Source: Bacteroidota bacterium
Lineage (GTDB): Bacteria > Bacteroidota > Bacteroidia > Bacteroidales > UBA12077
Length of the DNA stretch: 64,000 bases
Assembly (NCBI GenBank): GCA_020444275.1
Contig: JAHLLG010000002.1
Span: 248,001-312,000, forward strand
Reading direction: 5' to 3'
This document shows, one piece after another, positions 26,171-35,895 of this stretch (position 1 is its first letter; every line of letters begins with the position of its first letter). A model generated the notes under the pieces. The model saw only the letters and a program-made list of their open reading frames with translations. It was not told the DNA's origin and did not search any database. The position numbers and the translations under genes were made by a program.

Positions 26171-26490
26171 GAGGTTAGAAATAATTAGAAAAAATGCTGC
26201 CCTTAAATGAATAGAGTAATAGAAAAAACTGTAAAGTTTAAACTAAGGGCAGCATCTGCTTAAGCTTCGTTAATAATTATTTAATCTTCTTCAAACCTTT
26301 CTTTATTTAAAGACGAACTACTTATCTGGTTAGTTACACAAAAGGTAAAATTATTACACTTTTATTGAACTATAATCCATATGTCCTGTTAGTCAATAGC
26401 ATATTGTTATTTGCTATGGTCGGTTTTATTAAGAATTGAATTTGTCTTGATTTTAATGTACATTTACTTAGAACCAAAACCTCTTTCCCA
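26171..26490. repeat. 320-bp intergenic region with long inverted repeat
   Basis: ATGCTGCCCTTA (26194-26205) and TAAGGGCAGCAT (26244-26255) are perfect 12-bp inverted arms around a 38-base loop that includes AGTTTAAACT. They follow the AraC gene but lack a T-run, so terminator function is uncertain. The remaining ~230 bp hold no gene I can support. Confidence 0.6.
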
Positions 26491-26967
26491 ATGAAAAAAA
26501 TACTTCCTCTAATTTTTATGGTAATTATTTCGTGTAAAACTAAACAGGAAATTGCTGATGTTAAGGTTGTTACTGCAAACAATGAGTTTTTAGAAATATT
26601 AGTAGAACAAAACGATAATATATCGTTTACGCTTAAAAATATCTCAGAAGAGCCTATTTATATTTATCAGTTAGGAAAATTAGAACTTGAAAAATATGAA
26701 GAATCTTTATGGCAAAAGCTAAAAATCCTTCCATGTCCTTGCGATGCTCCATGTAATGCAGGTAGAGAAATGGAGCAACTGCTTGCAGGCGAAACTTTTG
26801 TTTTGATATGGAATAAACAGGAAAGCTGGTGTGGAGATAAAAGAGAAGGGCCGGTTAGAGAAACGATAAAGCAAAAAGTAGGGAAAGGGAGATATAGAAT
26901 TGCTGTGAACTTTTCTGCTGATAAAACCACAAAAAAAGTTTGTTATAAAGAGTTTGAAATAGAGTAG
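26491..26967 (+). CDS. Small putative lipoprotein, unknown function
   Basis: 158 residues. The N-terminus has a short hydrophobic stretch and a lipobox-like VIISC with Cys15, implying a lipoprotein. The body looks like a single beta-sandwich, with a central cysteine-rich PCPCDAPC segment and two further cysteines, which could form disulfides or bind metal. I do not recognise a family. It precedes the T9SS-exported protein by 22 bp and may be co-transcribed with it. Confidence 0.65.
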   Translation: MKKILPLIFMVIISCKTKQEIADVKVVTANNEFLEILVEQNDNISFTLKNISEEPIYIYQLGKLELEKYEESLWQKLKILPCPCDAPCNAGREMEQLLAGETFVLIWNKQESWCGDKREGPVRETIKQKVGKGRYRIAVNFSADKTTKKVCYKEFEIE

Positions 26968-26989
26968 ATTATTAATTAAACGTTGCGCA

Positions 26990-29900
26990 ATGAAAAATAC
27001 TTTACTATGTATTACAGTCTTTCTGTTCCTTGTTGTGAATAGTAAGGCACAACCGTGGTTGCCGGAATTAGAAGAAGCCGCCACGCAAAAAAGCGAGTTA
27101 ACTTTTTATGAAATCCAAAAAATAGTAAACGACTACTACTCCTCAGAAAATTTTGAAAAAGGATATTATTACATCGACGGGGATAAACAAAAAGCGCCCG
27201 GTTGGAAACAATTTAAGCGATGGGAATGGTATTGGGATTCGAGAGTTGAACTTAAAACCGGAGCGTTTCCCAAAACTTCAGCAACAACGGAATGGAACGA
27301 CTATATTCAAAATAAAGATGCGGAAAAATCCGTTTCAGGAAATTGGGTATCCTTAGGACCTGATGTTTCAGTTGGAGGTTATGCAGGTATTGGTAGAATA
27401 AACTGCATTACTTTTCATCCTTCCGATACGAATACTTACTGGGTTGGATCACCTTCAGGAGGTTTGTGGGAAACAACAGATGATGGCCAATCGTGGATGG
27501 TTTTGACTGATGAGAACACAGTTTTAGGTGTTAGCGACATTGCAGTTCCTTCAGATTATGAAAGTTCCCAAACAATTTATATTGCCACAGGCGACCGTGA
27601 TGGTGGCTCAGTTTGGACATTAGGTGGTGCGCATTACTACGATAACCATACCATCGGAGTATTAAAATCGACCGATGGAGGAGCAAACTGGTCAGCAACT
27701 GGTTTAACTTATAACACAAATGATATAGAGATTATTGGTAGATTATTAATTGATACTACAGACAACCAAACGCTTTTTGCTTCAACGTATAATGGAATAT
27801 ATAAAACCACTGATGGTGGGGCTAATTGGAATCAAAAGTTAACTACCAATTATGTGATCGATATGGAGTTTAAACCAGGTGATCCAACAACAATTTATGC
27901 CTCAACCAACTACTCCAATAACCCCAAAATTTATCGAAGTACCGATGGTGGTGATAACTGGACTACAGTAGCAACTTTTGGTTCAGGATCTCGCAGAGTT
28001 GAGCTTGCAGTTACTCCACATGGACCGGATTATATATATGCCATTGTTTCCAATACCAGTGGTGGATTATATGGTATTTATAAATCCAGAGATGGAGGCG
28101 ATAATTTTGAGTTGGTATTCGATGGCGATGAAACAAATCATTATTTGTTAAACTACTATAGCGATGGTTCAGGCGATGGAAACACAGGACAGGGAAACTA
28201 TGATTTGGCTATTGCTGTTGCACCTAACGACACCAATACCGTTTATATAGGTGGAATAAATACCTGGAAATCGGAAGATGGAGGCTATTCCTGGACAATA
28301 AATAATATGTGGACTGCTTATTCAGGCTATAACTTTGTGAATGCACCAGTAGTTCATGCCGATAAACACGTTTTAAGTTTTAGAGATAGCACTGCGCTTT
28401 TTGAAGGAAACGACGGGGGTATTTATAAAACAAATAATGAAGGTGCAAATTGGACCGATTTATCGAATGATATGACCATTAGCCAGCTTTATAGAATTGG
28501 ATTATCAGAAAGTTCCGAAAATTTGATTATTGCCGGATTACAAGATAATGGCACCAAGGTGTATAATAATGGCAGCTGGTCTGATGTAAAAGGTGGCGAT
28601 GGTATGGAATGTATCATCGATCCTACTGATGATAATATTCAATATGGAACTTATGTTAATGGTGAAATTGAACGTACAACAGATGGATGGACCTCAAGTG
28701 CAAACAGCACAATTATTTCAGATAACATTTCCGATGCAGATGGAGGATGGTGGGTTACGCCATACTTACTGGATCCGAACAACAATCAAAACTTGTATGT
28801 AGGCTATAATGATGTGTGGAAATCTACCGACGGAGGCGATAATTTTACGCAAATTTCATCAATAAATAGTGGTGATAATTTGAGATCGATGGATATGTCT
28901 CCAGCAAATAGTAATGTATTATATGTTGCAGATAAATCAACCATTTGGAAAACTGATGATGGTGGTTCTACCTGGAATGATGTAACCGGTTCGCTACCTT
29001 CCAGTTATTCAATAACATACATAACTGTTAAAGAAACCAGCGAAGATACATTATGGGTAACTTTTGGAGGTTATGATGCTAATCGTGTGTATGAGTCAAC
29101 GGATGGCGGAGCTACATGGACTAATATTTCTGCAGGGTTACCAAATTTACCCGTATTTAGTATTATTCAGAACAAGCAGGTAACCGATTCTATATCTTTA
29201 TATGTGGGAACTGAAATGGGGGTTTTTGTAAAAAATGGTAACGACAACTGGCAGGCCTATAACGATGGTTTACCCAATGTGATGGTTACTGAACTGGAAA
29301 TATATTATAATCAATCAGTTCCTGAGGACAGTAAGTTAAGAGCTGCTACGTATGGAAGAGGCTTGTGGGAATCAGATTTGTATAATGATCCGGATATAAT
29401 AATAAATGATATTGTGGATACATTCTATGTTTCTGAAACCAATACTGCTGAAATTGATATATCCTTTACTATAAGTGCTACATTCTCGTCGAATACATTT
29501 ACTGCGTATTTATCTGATCAGGATGGTGATTTTTCATCTGAAGAAGAAATTGGCTCTTTAACTTCTGATGTGGCAGGAACAATAAACGGAACAATTGCTG
29601 CAAGTACTCCTTCTGGCGAAGGTTACAGAGTGCGTGTTAAGTCATCAAATCCTTCATCGGTTAGTTCATTGAGCAATAGCTTTAAAGTTGTTTTCGATAA
29701 TGTTGCTCCATCGGTAAGTATTACTTCTGATGAGGGATCAAGCACATCTTCTGAACCAATTGATATTTCGATTACTTTTAGCGAAGAAGTAACGGGTTTT
29801 ACTGAAGAAGATATCGATGTAGGTAATGGAACTGTTGTATCGTTTGATGATGCCAATGCGCCCGAGTATTTTGTTGAGATAGAGCCAACAGAATCGGGCG

Positions 29901-30250
29901 AGGTAACAGTCGATGTTGCAGCAGGTGTGGCTACTGATATTGTTGGTAATGAAAATACAACAGCATCACAATGGAGTATAAGTTATACACCGACCAGCAT
30001 TGATCTTATTGAGCAGTATGGAATAAAGATTTATCCAAATCCATCAGCAGGAATATTTACTATCGAAACTGCAGATTATTCGGTTCAATCTGTTGAAATT
30101 GTTGATATGTCAGGAAAAATAGTTCACCAACAACCTTTCGACATAGCAACCAGTAAAGAAATAGAAGTGCGCAGCCTTACAAAAGGAGTTTATATCCTTA
30201 GATTACATATAGAGGATAAGGTTGTTACTGAAAAAATTATGATAAAATAG
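26990..30250 (+). CDS. Large secreted beta-propeller protein with T9SS sorting tail
   Basis: 1086 residues. N-terminal signal peptide ending near SKAQ. From about residue 110 to 790 there are many BNR/sialidase-like repeats (STDGGANW, TTDGGANWNQ, TDDGGSTWND), as in VPS10/sortilin-like and photosystem-assembly-like propellers. An Ig-like module follows (about 900-1000, TDIVGNENTTASQW). The last ~80 residues are a type A type-IX-secretion sorting domain (IKIYPNPSAGIF, then LTKGVYILRL and a basic end). Likely exported across the outer membrane and held at the surface; ligand or enzymatic role unknown. Confidence 0.92.
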   Translation: MKNTLLCITVFLFLVVNSKAQPWLPELEEAATQKSELTFYEIQKIVNDYYSSENFEKGYYYIDGDKQKAPGWKQFKRWEWYWDSRVELKTGAFPKTSATTEWNDYIQNKDAEKSVSGNWVSLGPDVSVGGYAGIGRINCITFHPSDTNTYWVGSPSGGLWETTDDGQSWMVLTDENTVLGVSDIAVPSDYESSQTIYIATGDRDGGSVWTLGGAHYYDNHTIGVLKSTDGGANWSATGLTYNTNDIEIIGRLLIDTTDNQTLFASTYNGIYKTTDGGANWNQKLTTNYVIDMEFKPGDPTTIYASTNYSNNPKIYRSTDGGDNWTTVATFGSGSRRVELAVTPHGPDYIYAIVSNTSGGLYGIYKSRDGGDNFELVFDGDETNHYLLNYYSDGSGDGNTGQGNYDLAIAVAPNDTNTVYIGGINTWKSEDGGYSWTINNMWTAYSGYNFVNAPVVHADKHVLSFRDSTALFEGNDGGIYKTNNEGANWTDLSNDMTISQLYRIGLSESSENLIIAGLQDNGTKVYNNGSWSDVKGGDGMECIIDPTDDNIQYGTYVNGEIERTTDGWTSSANSTIISDNISDADGGWWVTPYLLDPNNNQNLYVGYNDVWKSTDGGDNFTQISSINSGDNLRSMDMSPANSNVLYVADKSTIWKTDDGGSTWNDVTGSLPSSYSITYITVKETSEDTLWVTFGGYDANRVYESTDGGATWTNISAGLPNLPVFSIIQNKQVTDSISLYVGTEMGVFVKNGNDNWQAYNDGLPNVMVTELEIYYNQSVPEDSKLRAATYGRGLWESDLYNDPDIIINDIVDTFYVSETNTAEIDISFTISATFSSNTFTAYLSDQDGDFSSEEEIGSLTSDVAGTINGTIAASTPSGEGYRVRVKSSNPSSVSSLSNSFKVVFDNVAPSVSITSDEGSSTSSEPIDISITFSEEVTGFTEEDIDVGNGTVVSFDDANAPEYFVEIEPTESGEVTVDVAAGVATDIVGNENTTASQWSISYTPTSIDLIEQYGIKIYPNPSAGIFTIETADYSVQSVEIVDMSGKIVHQQPFDIATSKEIEVRSLTKGVYILRLHIEDKVVTEKIMIK

Positions 30251-30275
30251 ACCTTGTTACAAGGTATACAAAATC

Positions 30276-30310
30276 AAAGCCTTCAGAGTTTAATGCTGAA
30301 GGCTTTTTTG
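30276..30310 (+). terminator. Terminator after T9SS protein gene
   Basis: AAAGCCTTCAG (30276-30286) and CTGAAGGCTTT (30296-30306) form an 11-bp stem followed by T residues. A smaller palindrome, ACCTTGTTACAAGGT, lies at 30251-30265. Confidence 0.88.
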
Positions 30311-30358
30311 TTTAATGTTAAAAATTCGACCGATGGTTTTAAACACAAATAAAAACAT

Positions 30359-30366
30359 TAAATTTG
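30359..30366 (+). promoter_or_regulatory. Possible -7 box for acyl-ACP synthetase gene
   Basis: TAAATTTG matches the Bacteroidota TAnnTTTG box, 66 bp before the start codon. A clear TTTG at -33 is missing (only TTTT at 30337-30340), so support is partial. Confidence 0.38.
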
Positions 30367-30431
30367 CAGGTCGAATTAAATTCAGATTTCGAACAAAACG
30401 TTGAATTTTAGAGTTTATTATAGGAGATAAG

Positions 30432-32885
30432 ATGATAAATACACAGTACATAGATCAGATAGCTTTAATCACAAGAGAGAGAAGTTATACGTATAATGAG
30501 TTGTTTGAAAAAATAAATCAGTATTCAAAATTATTTGAAGGGAAAGGATATCAAAAAATAGCAATTCATTCTGAGAATAGAGAGGACTGGATATTTGCTT
30601 TTTATGCAGGTTGGAAAAATAATTGTATTGTAATTCCAATAGATTTTTTAGCCTCAGTTGATGATGTATCATATATCCTGAACGATTGTAAACCAGATAT
30701 GGTTTTTATTAGTTCGGATATGCTATCGAAAATTGAAAAGGTTACGCCAAGGTTAAATTATACTCCTGAATTCCTAAATTTCGATGAGTCAGAATTAAAA
30801 CCGGTGAATGCTGAATTCTCCTGGGATATTCCTAAAGACAAAGAGGAAACAGCCGTAATCATATATACATCGGGAACTACCGGTAGTCCTAAAGGTGTAA
30901 TGTTATCTTATAAAAATCTATTAGCAAATATTAAAGCGGTTTCTGAAAAAGTGGAGATATTTACTAAAGACCGACAAGTTTTACTATTATTACCATTGCA
31001 CCATATATTTCCATTAGCAGGATCTATGGCTGCTCCTTTAGCTGTAGGAGGAACAATAGTTTTGGCTCCTTCTATGCAATCATCTGATTTATTGGAAACA
31101 CTTAAAAATAATAAAGTAAATATTATGATTGGTGTTCCAAGACTATATGATTTGCTGTATAAAGGGCTAAAAACAAAAATTTATGCGTCTACTGTTGGTA
31201 AGGTTGTTTTTAAGCTGGTTAAGGCAATAAATTCTAAAAAAATTGCTAAAAAGGTATTAAAGAAGGTTCATGATGGATTTGGCGGACATCTTGAGTTTTT
31301 GGTTGCCGGTGGAGCATCATTAAATAAGGAGACCGGATCCTTTTTCAGGGCACTGGGCTTTGAAGTTCTTGAAGGATATGGTATGACTGAGGCTTCTCCA
31401 ATGATCACATTTACAAGGCCGGGCAAAGTTAGAATAGGATCTCCCGGACACATTTTACCTGGTTTGTCGGTTGAAATAAGAGATGATGAGATTTGTGCCA
31501 AGGGCGATAATATTATGAAAGGATATTACAACAGGCCCGAGGAAACTGCAGATGTAATAAAAGATGGATGGCTCTATACCGGTGATCTTGGTAAATTCGA
31601 TAAAGATGGTTTTCTGTATATTACAGGTCGAAAAAAAGAGATTATTGTACTCCAAAATGGCAAGAATGTTAATCCAGTTGAATTGGAACAAAAACTTGAA
31701 AAGATTGAGTTTGTTAAAGAAGCTGGCGTATTTCTTAGAAACGATAAACTGCATGCAGTAATTGTTCCCGATTTTGAGTCTATCTCAAAAAATGAAATAA
31801 AAGATCCGCAGCAATTTTTTAAGAGTGAAGTTATTCCATCTTTTAACAGAGAATTAACTTCGTATAAACGAATAATGAAATATTCGTTAATTAAGGAAGA
31901 AATTCCGAGAACCAGGTTGGGTAAAATACAACGATTTAAATTGGACGAATTGTATGAGAATCCTATTAAAAAAGAGGTGCAAGCAGATCAACCCGAATCA
32001 GAGGAATATGTAGCGATTAAATCATTTATCGAAAGCCAGGTAGATATGACTATTTCGCCTGATGATCATCTGGAGTTTGATATTGCGCTGGATTCTTTAG
32101 GAAAATTAACGCTTATTGATTTCATTGAACGAACTTTCGGTGTTAAAATAGAGGAAGAAAACCTTCTTAAATTCCCATCGATTAGAACTATGGTAGATCA
32201 TATTAAGGAGAATAAAGTGTTTCACAATATGGAGATGCCAAACTGGTCGGAAATCTTGAAAGAAAAAATCAATCTGAAATTACCTAAATCCTGGATGACA
32301 TTGCCTCTTTTTATAAAATCAACCAAAGGGTTTTTGAGGTTTTATTTCAAGTTTAAAAGTCGTGGACATGATCAACTGCCAGAAGGACCGGCAATTATAG
32401 CACCTAACCATCAAAGCTTTTTCGATGCGTTATTTGTAACTGCTTTTCTAAACCGAAAAACCATTAAAGAAACATACTTTTATGCAAAAAGAAAGCATGT
32501 CAGAACAAAACTTTTCAGGTTCTTAGCCGGGAAGAATAATGTTATTGTAATGGATCTGAATAACGATCTCAAAGAGTCGATTCAGAAAATGGCAGCAGTG
32601 TTAAAATCGGGCAAGAAGATTATGATTTTTCCCGAAGGAACAAGATCTAGGGACGGTGAGCTGGGAGATTTTAAGAAAACATTTGCTATTTTAAGTAAGG
32701 AGCTCAATGTACCGGTAATACCCGTTGCAATTACTGGAGCAAATAAGGCATTGCCTGTAGGTTCCAGGTTCCCAAAACCATTTACAAAAGTACGGGTAAA
32801 ATATTTAGAACCCATTTATCCTCAAGATTATACATTTGAAACTTTAACCGAAAAAGTGAAAGAATCCATAGCAGAAGTGGTTTAA
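30432..32885 (+). CDS. Acyl-ACP synthetase / carrier / PlsC acyltransferase fusion
   Basis: 817 residues with three modules. The AMP-binding adenylation domain (about 1-510) contains YTSGTTGSPKG near 145-155 and the GYGMTEASP and YTGDLG motifs. A carrier-like domain (about 520-600) has DSLG near 554 with the phosphopantetheine serine. The C-terminal PlsC-type acyltransferase has its HxxxxD signature in NHQSFFDALF near 658 and FPEGTRSRDG near 732. Together this resembles Aas (acyl-ACP synthetase/lysophospholipid acyltransferase) but with an inserted carrier domain. Likely activates fatty acids and re-acylates lysophospholipid at the inner membrane. Confidence 0.92.
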   Translation: MINTQYIDQIALITRERSYTYNELFEKINQYSKLFEGKGYQKIAIHSENREDWIFAFYAGWKNNCIVIPIDFLASVDDVSYILNDCKPDMVFISSDMLSKIEKVTPRLNYTPEFLNFDESELKPVNAEFSWDIPKDKEETAVIIYTSGTTGSPKGVMLSYKNLLANIKAVSEKVEIFTKDRQVLLLLPLHHIFPLAGSMAAPLAVGGTIVLAPSMQSSDLLETLKNNKVNIMIGVPRLYDLLYKGLKTKIYASTVGKVVFKLVKAINSKKIAKKVLKKVHDGFGGHLEFLVAGGASLNKETGSFFRALGFEVLEGYGMTEASPMITFTRPGKVRIGSPGHILPGLSVEIRDDEICAKGDNIMKGYYNRPEETADVIKDGWLYTGDLGKFDKDGFLYITGRKKEIIVLQNGKNVNPVELEQKLEKIEFVKEAGVFLRNDKLHAVIVPDFESISKNEIKDPQQFFKSEVIPSFNRELTSYKRIMKYSLIKEEIPRTRLGKIQRFKLDELYENPIKKEVQADQPESEEYVAIKSFIESQVDMTISPDDHLEFDIALDSLGKLTLIDFIERTFGVKIEEENLLKFPSIRTMVDHIKENKVFHNMEMPNWSEILKEKINLKLPKSWMTLPLFIKSTKGFLRFYFKFKSRGHDQLPEGPAIIAPNHQSFFDALFVTAFLNRKTIKETYFYAKRKHVRTKLFRFLAGKNNVIVMDLNNDLKESIQKMAAVLKSGKKIMIFPEGTRSRDGELGDFKKTFAILSKELNVPVIPVAITGANKALPVGSRFPKPFTKVRVKYLEPIYPQDYTFETLTEKVKESIAEVV

Positions 32886-32888
32886 GAA

Positions 32889-33986
32889 TTATTGCGATGC
32901 TACAAAAGGATTTATTTTTAGAAACTCAACATACCCGTTTGTAGTGCAAACCACAACGGTATTATCGCTAAGAACAATAGGTGTTGCAAATATTTTTCCT
33001 TTGGTTTTATATTTACCTAAGAAAACTCCTTGTGGAGAAAAAAAGTAGAGATACTTGTCATATGATCCAACCATAATGGTTCCATCATTAAGACAAACCG
33101 GAGAAGATACAACCTTCTTTTGGGTTTTGAATTTTCTGAAAAGTGTCCCATCAGGTTTTAGAAAGTAGATGAATCGGTCAAATGATCCAAAAACAATTTT
33201 AGAGTCTTTAGTTTTTAAGGGTGTAGAGTGTATTCTTCCCTTAGTTTTAAAGGTTTTCACAAAATTTCCGTCTAAACTGCATATGTAAAGATTTTTATCA
33301 TAAGAGCCAAAAGCAAAATTATCTTCATTTATAGATATTGGCGCAGAATGCATTATCCAGCCTTTGGTTTTTAACTTGGATATAAGTTCCGCGTTTTCGT
33401 CTAAAATATAAATATGCTTATCGTTCGATCCAATTACCAGTTTATTATTGCCTAAAATACTTGGAGTACCATGCACCCATTTTCTTACCGGATAAATATG
33501 AGTTGTACTATCTTTTTGATTATAAAATATAATACCTTTCTTATTAGAGCCATATACCAGCAATCGGTTAGGCAATTCTATAATGGAAGTAAACAGGGAG
33601 CCTTTGCTGGGCTTCATTTTTTCTTTAAATTTTCCATCTTCAGTAAAAAAATAGATATACCCATCATACGAACCAACAGCAACTGATCCGTCTGATAATA
33701 CCGACGGAGAAGCATGTACCCAGCCATCAGTTTTGAATTTGCTAAGTAATTCACCATGGTGGTTAAAAAAATAAACATACTTATCGTGCGACCCTACAAT
33801 AACATGATCATTTTGTGTAACTGCAGGTGATGAAAAAATGGGCTTACCAATTTTAATTGATTTAACAACATAAATATAATCGCCTGATAATAAAGGTTCG
33901 CCTGCATAAGTTGATGTAATGATAAAACAACTAATACAAAAAAACATCAGCTTCAAGAGAGTTGATTGAAAACGACTTTTTATCAT
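32889..33986 (-). CDS. Exported PQQ-like beta-propeller protein
   Basis: 365 residues with an N-terminal signal peptide (about 1-28). Eight repeats of about 40 residues each contain a GSYDKYLYFFSPQG-type strand followed by K-F-K-T-K-G and a (S/T)(A/S)P turn, matching PQQ/BamB-like propellers. The repeats are unusually uniform. It converges on the acyltransferase fusion gene with 3 bp between stop codons. Likely periplasmic or surface scaffold; no catalytic residues recognised. Confidence 0.85.
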   Translation of the reverse strand: MIKSRFQSTLLKLMFFCISCFIITSTYAGEPLLSGDYIYVVKSIKIGKPIFSSPAVTQNDHVIVGSHDKYVYFFNHHGELLSKFKTDGWVHASPSVLSDGSVAVGSYDGYIYFFTEDGKFKEKMKPSKGSLFTSIIELPNRLLVYGSNKKGIIFYNQKDSTTHIYPVRKWVHGTPSILGNNKLVIGSNDKHIYILDENAELISKLKTKGWIMHSAPISINEDNFAFGSYDKNLYICSLDGNFVKTFKTKGRIHSTPLKTKDSKIVFGSFDRFIYFLKPDGTLFRKFKTQKKVVSSPVCLNDGTIMVGSYDKYLYFFSPQGVFLGKYKTKGKIFATPIVLSDNTVVVCTTNGYVEFLKINPFVASQ

Positions 33987-34143
33987 GTATTTAATTTGAG
34001 TATATTTTTTTGATTCGGCAAAATATGAATTATAAATGTATTGAATTTATTTTACTTATATATGTTGTTGATATGTTTTTTATGGTAAAAGTTTATTTTA
34101 ATTTAAAATGGTTATTTTCATGTTTTATTAAATCAAACTCATT

Positions 34144-35364
34144 ATGAGAATAACATTATTAGCATTCACTATTTTAACCATTTGTCCTTGCTTTTGTTCT
34201 GCACAGAAAGTAAAAAAAATTAGAAATATAAATGAAAGAGCAAATACTACTGAAATCTTTTACGTGCTAAAAGAAAAAAAAGATATAAAACATGGTGAAT
34301 ATTTGTATAAGTATAATGGAAAAATTCAGGTTCAAGGTCAGTTTGAACAGAATTATGCAGTAGGTAAATGGATTTATACTCCTGGCAAAGATTTTCGTAT
34401 AGAAGGAAATTTTTTAAACAACAGGAAAAATGGCGTGTGGAAATATTATTCAAACGATCGATTAATTTCAGAGATTAGATTTAAGGAAGGTGTTTTGGAT
34501 GGAAAAGCAACTGGTTATTACGAAAATGGACAAGTTGCTGCAAATACCGCATATGCCGATGGGCATTTAGAAGGGGAATACATTGCCTTTCATGAAAATG
34601 GTAATATCAAAGAAAAATCGAATTATACGGAAGGCAAGTTGGATGGATTATTTGAAAAATTTGATAAAAATGGCGAGCCAGTCTACTCAATTAAATATAA
34701 CGAGGGAGTGCCATTTAATCTGGACATAATGCAAAATAACGATAGTATCTATGTATCTGGTAATTTACAGAACGGTACAGGCGAATTTATAGAATATGAT
34801 AAAAATAATGATGGAGATAAGTATGTTGCAAGTATAAAAACATTTGAAAACGGAAAATTGAACGGTTCCGTTGAGGGGTTTGATCCAAAAGGAAAACCAT
34901 TCTACCGTGGTCAGTATAAAAACGGATATAAGATTGGTATGTGGGAGTTTTACATGAATAATAATCAAAAACACTATAAGTCTGTATATCAGTATTCCGA
35001 TAGTATTAAAGAAGATTCAACAGATCGATTTTTAAATGTATATCGAAGCGGATTGAAACTATATGGCACAATGCCGAAGTTTGAAAACTCTAATTCTGAT
35101 CAGTTCAGGTATCATATTATGAGAACTCTTATATATCCGATACAAGCTCAGAGAAGAGGTATTTCTGGTCGGGTATATGTTCAGTTTAAAATAAGCGAAC
35201 AGGGGTTGGTTAAGGATGCAGAAGTAGTAAGAGGGGTTGATAAGTATTTGGACAGAGAAGCACTTCGGGTTGTAAAATCTTCTCCACTTTGGATCCCGGG
35301 GTTTAAAGATCAATTACCTGTTGATGTTCTGTTTACATTCCCAATTGTATTTCAACTGAGATGA
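34144..35364 (+). CDS. MORN-like repeat protein with TonB C-terminal domain
   Basis: 406 residues. A signal peptide ends near FCSAQ. Residues about 50-270 hold tandem MORN/YwqK-like repeats (YYENGQVAANTAYADG, FHENGNIKEKSNYTEG). The last ~85 residues are a TonB_C-type domain (GRVYVQFKISEQGLVKDAEVVRG, then LDREALRVVKSSPLW). Both parts would lie in the periplasm. There is no N-terminal ExbB/D-coupling anchor of the usual TonB kind, so energy transduction is unlikely; binding to an envelope partner is inference. Its TGA overlaps the next start in ATGA. Confidence 0.82.
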   Translation: MRITLLAFTILTICPCFCSAQKVKKIRNINERANTTEIFYVLKEKKDIKHGEYLYKYNGKIQVQGQFEQNYAVGKWIYTPGKDFRIEGNFLNNRKNGVWKYYSNDRLISEIRFKEGVLDGKATGYYENGQVAANTAYADGHLEGEYIAFHENGNIKEKSNYTEGKLDGLFEKFDKNGEPVYSIKYNEGVPFNLDIMQNNDSIYVSGNLQNGTGEFIEYDKNNDGDKYVASIKTFENGKLNGSVEGFDPKGKPFYRGQYKNGYKIGMWEFYMNNNQKHYKSVYQYSDSIKEDSTDRFLNVYRSGLKLYGTMPKFENSNSDQFRYHIMRTLIYPIQAQRRGISGRVYVQFKISEQGLVKDAEVVRGVDKYLDREALRVVKSSPLWIPGFKDQLPVDVLFTFPIVFQLR

Positions 35365-35846
35365 AAAGAGAAAAAATAGAATACAGTCCTATTGGAATCA
35401 TAAAAACACCTTTTAGTACTAAAGAAGGAATGCCAATACAACCTTCAGGTGCTGCAGGAATTAAAGGAACTATTGAACTTTTTAACGAATTTGTAGAAGG
35501 GTTAAAAGATTTAGACGGTTTTTCGCATATTATTTTAATTTATCATTTACACCAAGCCAAAGATTATAAGTTAGTGGTTAAACCCTTTATGGATAACGAG
35601 TTGCGTGGAGTGTTTTCGACAAGGGCTCCCAAAAGGCCCAATGCAATTGGACTTTCAGTTGTGAAGTTAAATAAGATCGAAGGTAATATTTTACATATTG
35701 AAAATATTGATGTAATAAATAACACTCCGTTACTCGATATAAAACCTTTTATCCCCGATGTAGACAGTCCAACTATTGAAAAGCTTGGGTGGTTGCAAAA
35801 TAAGTCCGATAAGATGAAAGAAAAAAGATCAGATAATCGGTTTTAA
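35361..35846 (+). CDS. trmO: TrmO/TsaA-like tRNA methyltransferase
   Basis: 161 residues covering the TsaA/YaeB beta-barrel domain: SPIGIIKTPF at the start, GFSHIILIYHLH, then the signature FSTRAPKRPNAIGLS and DIKPFIPDVDS. The family (TrmO) uses S-adenosylmethionine to methylate t6A37 in tRNA. It is shorter than the E. coli protein and lacks its C-terminal extension, as is common in this family. The ATGA overlap couples it to the preceding periplasmic-protein gene, an odd functional pairing. Confidence 0.88.
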   Translation: MKREKIEYSPIGIIKTPFSTKEGMPIQPSGAAGIKGTIELFNEFVEGLKDLDGFSHIILIYHLHQAKDYKLVVKPFMDNELRGVFSTRAPKRPNAIGLSVVKLNKIEGNILHIENIDVINNTPLLDIKPFIPDVDSPTIEKLGWLQNKSDKMKEKRSDNRF

Positions 35847-35895
35847 TTTAACAGATATTCGGTACAAATAAACTTATAGTAATTAATAATAGAAT

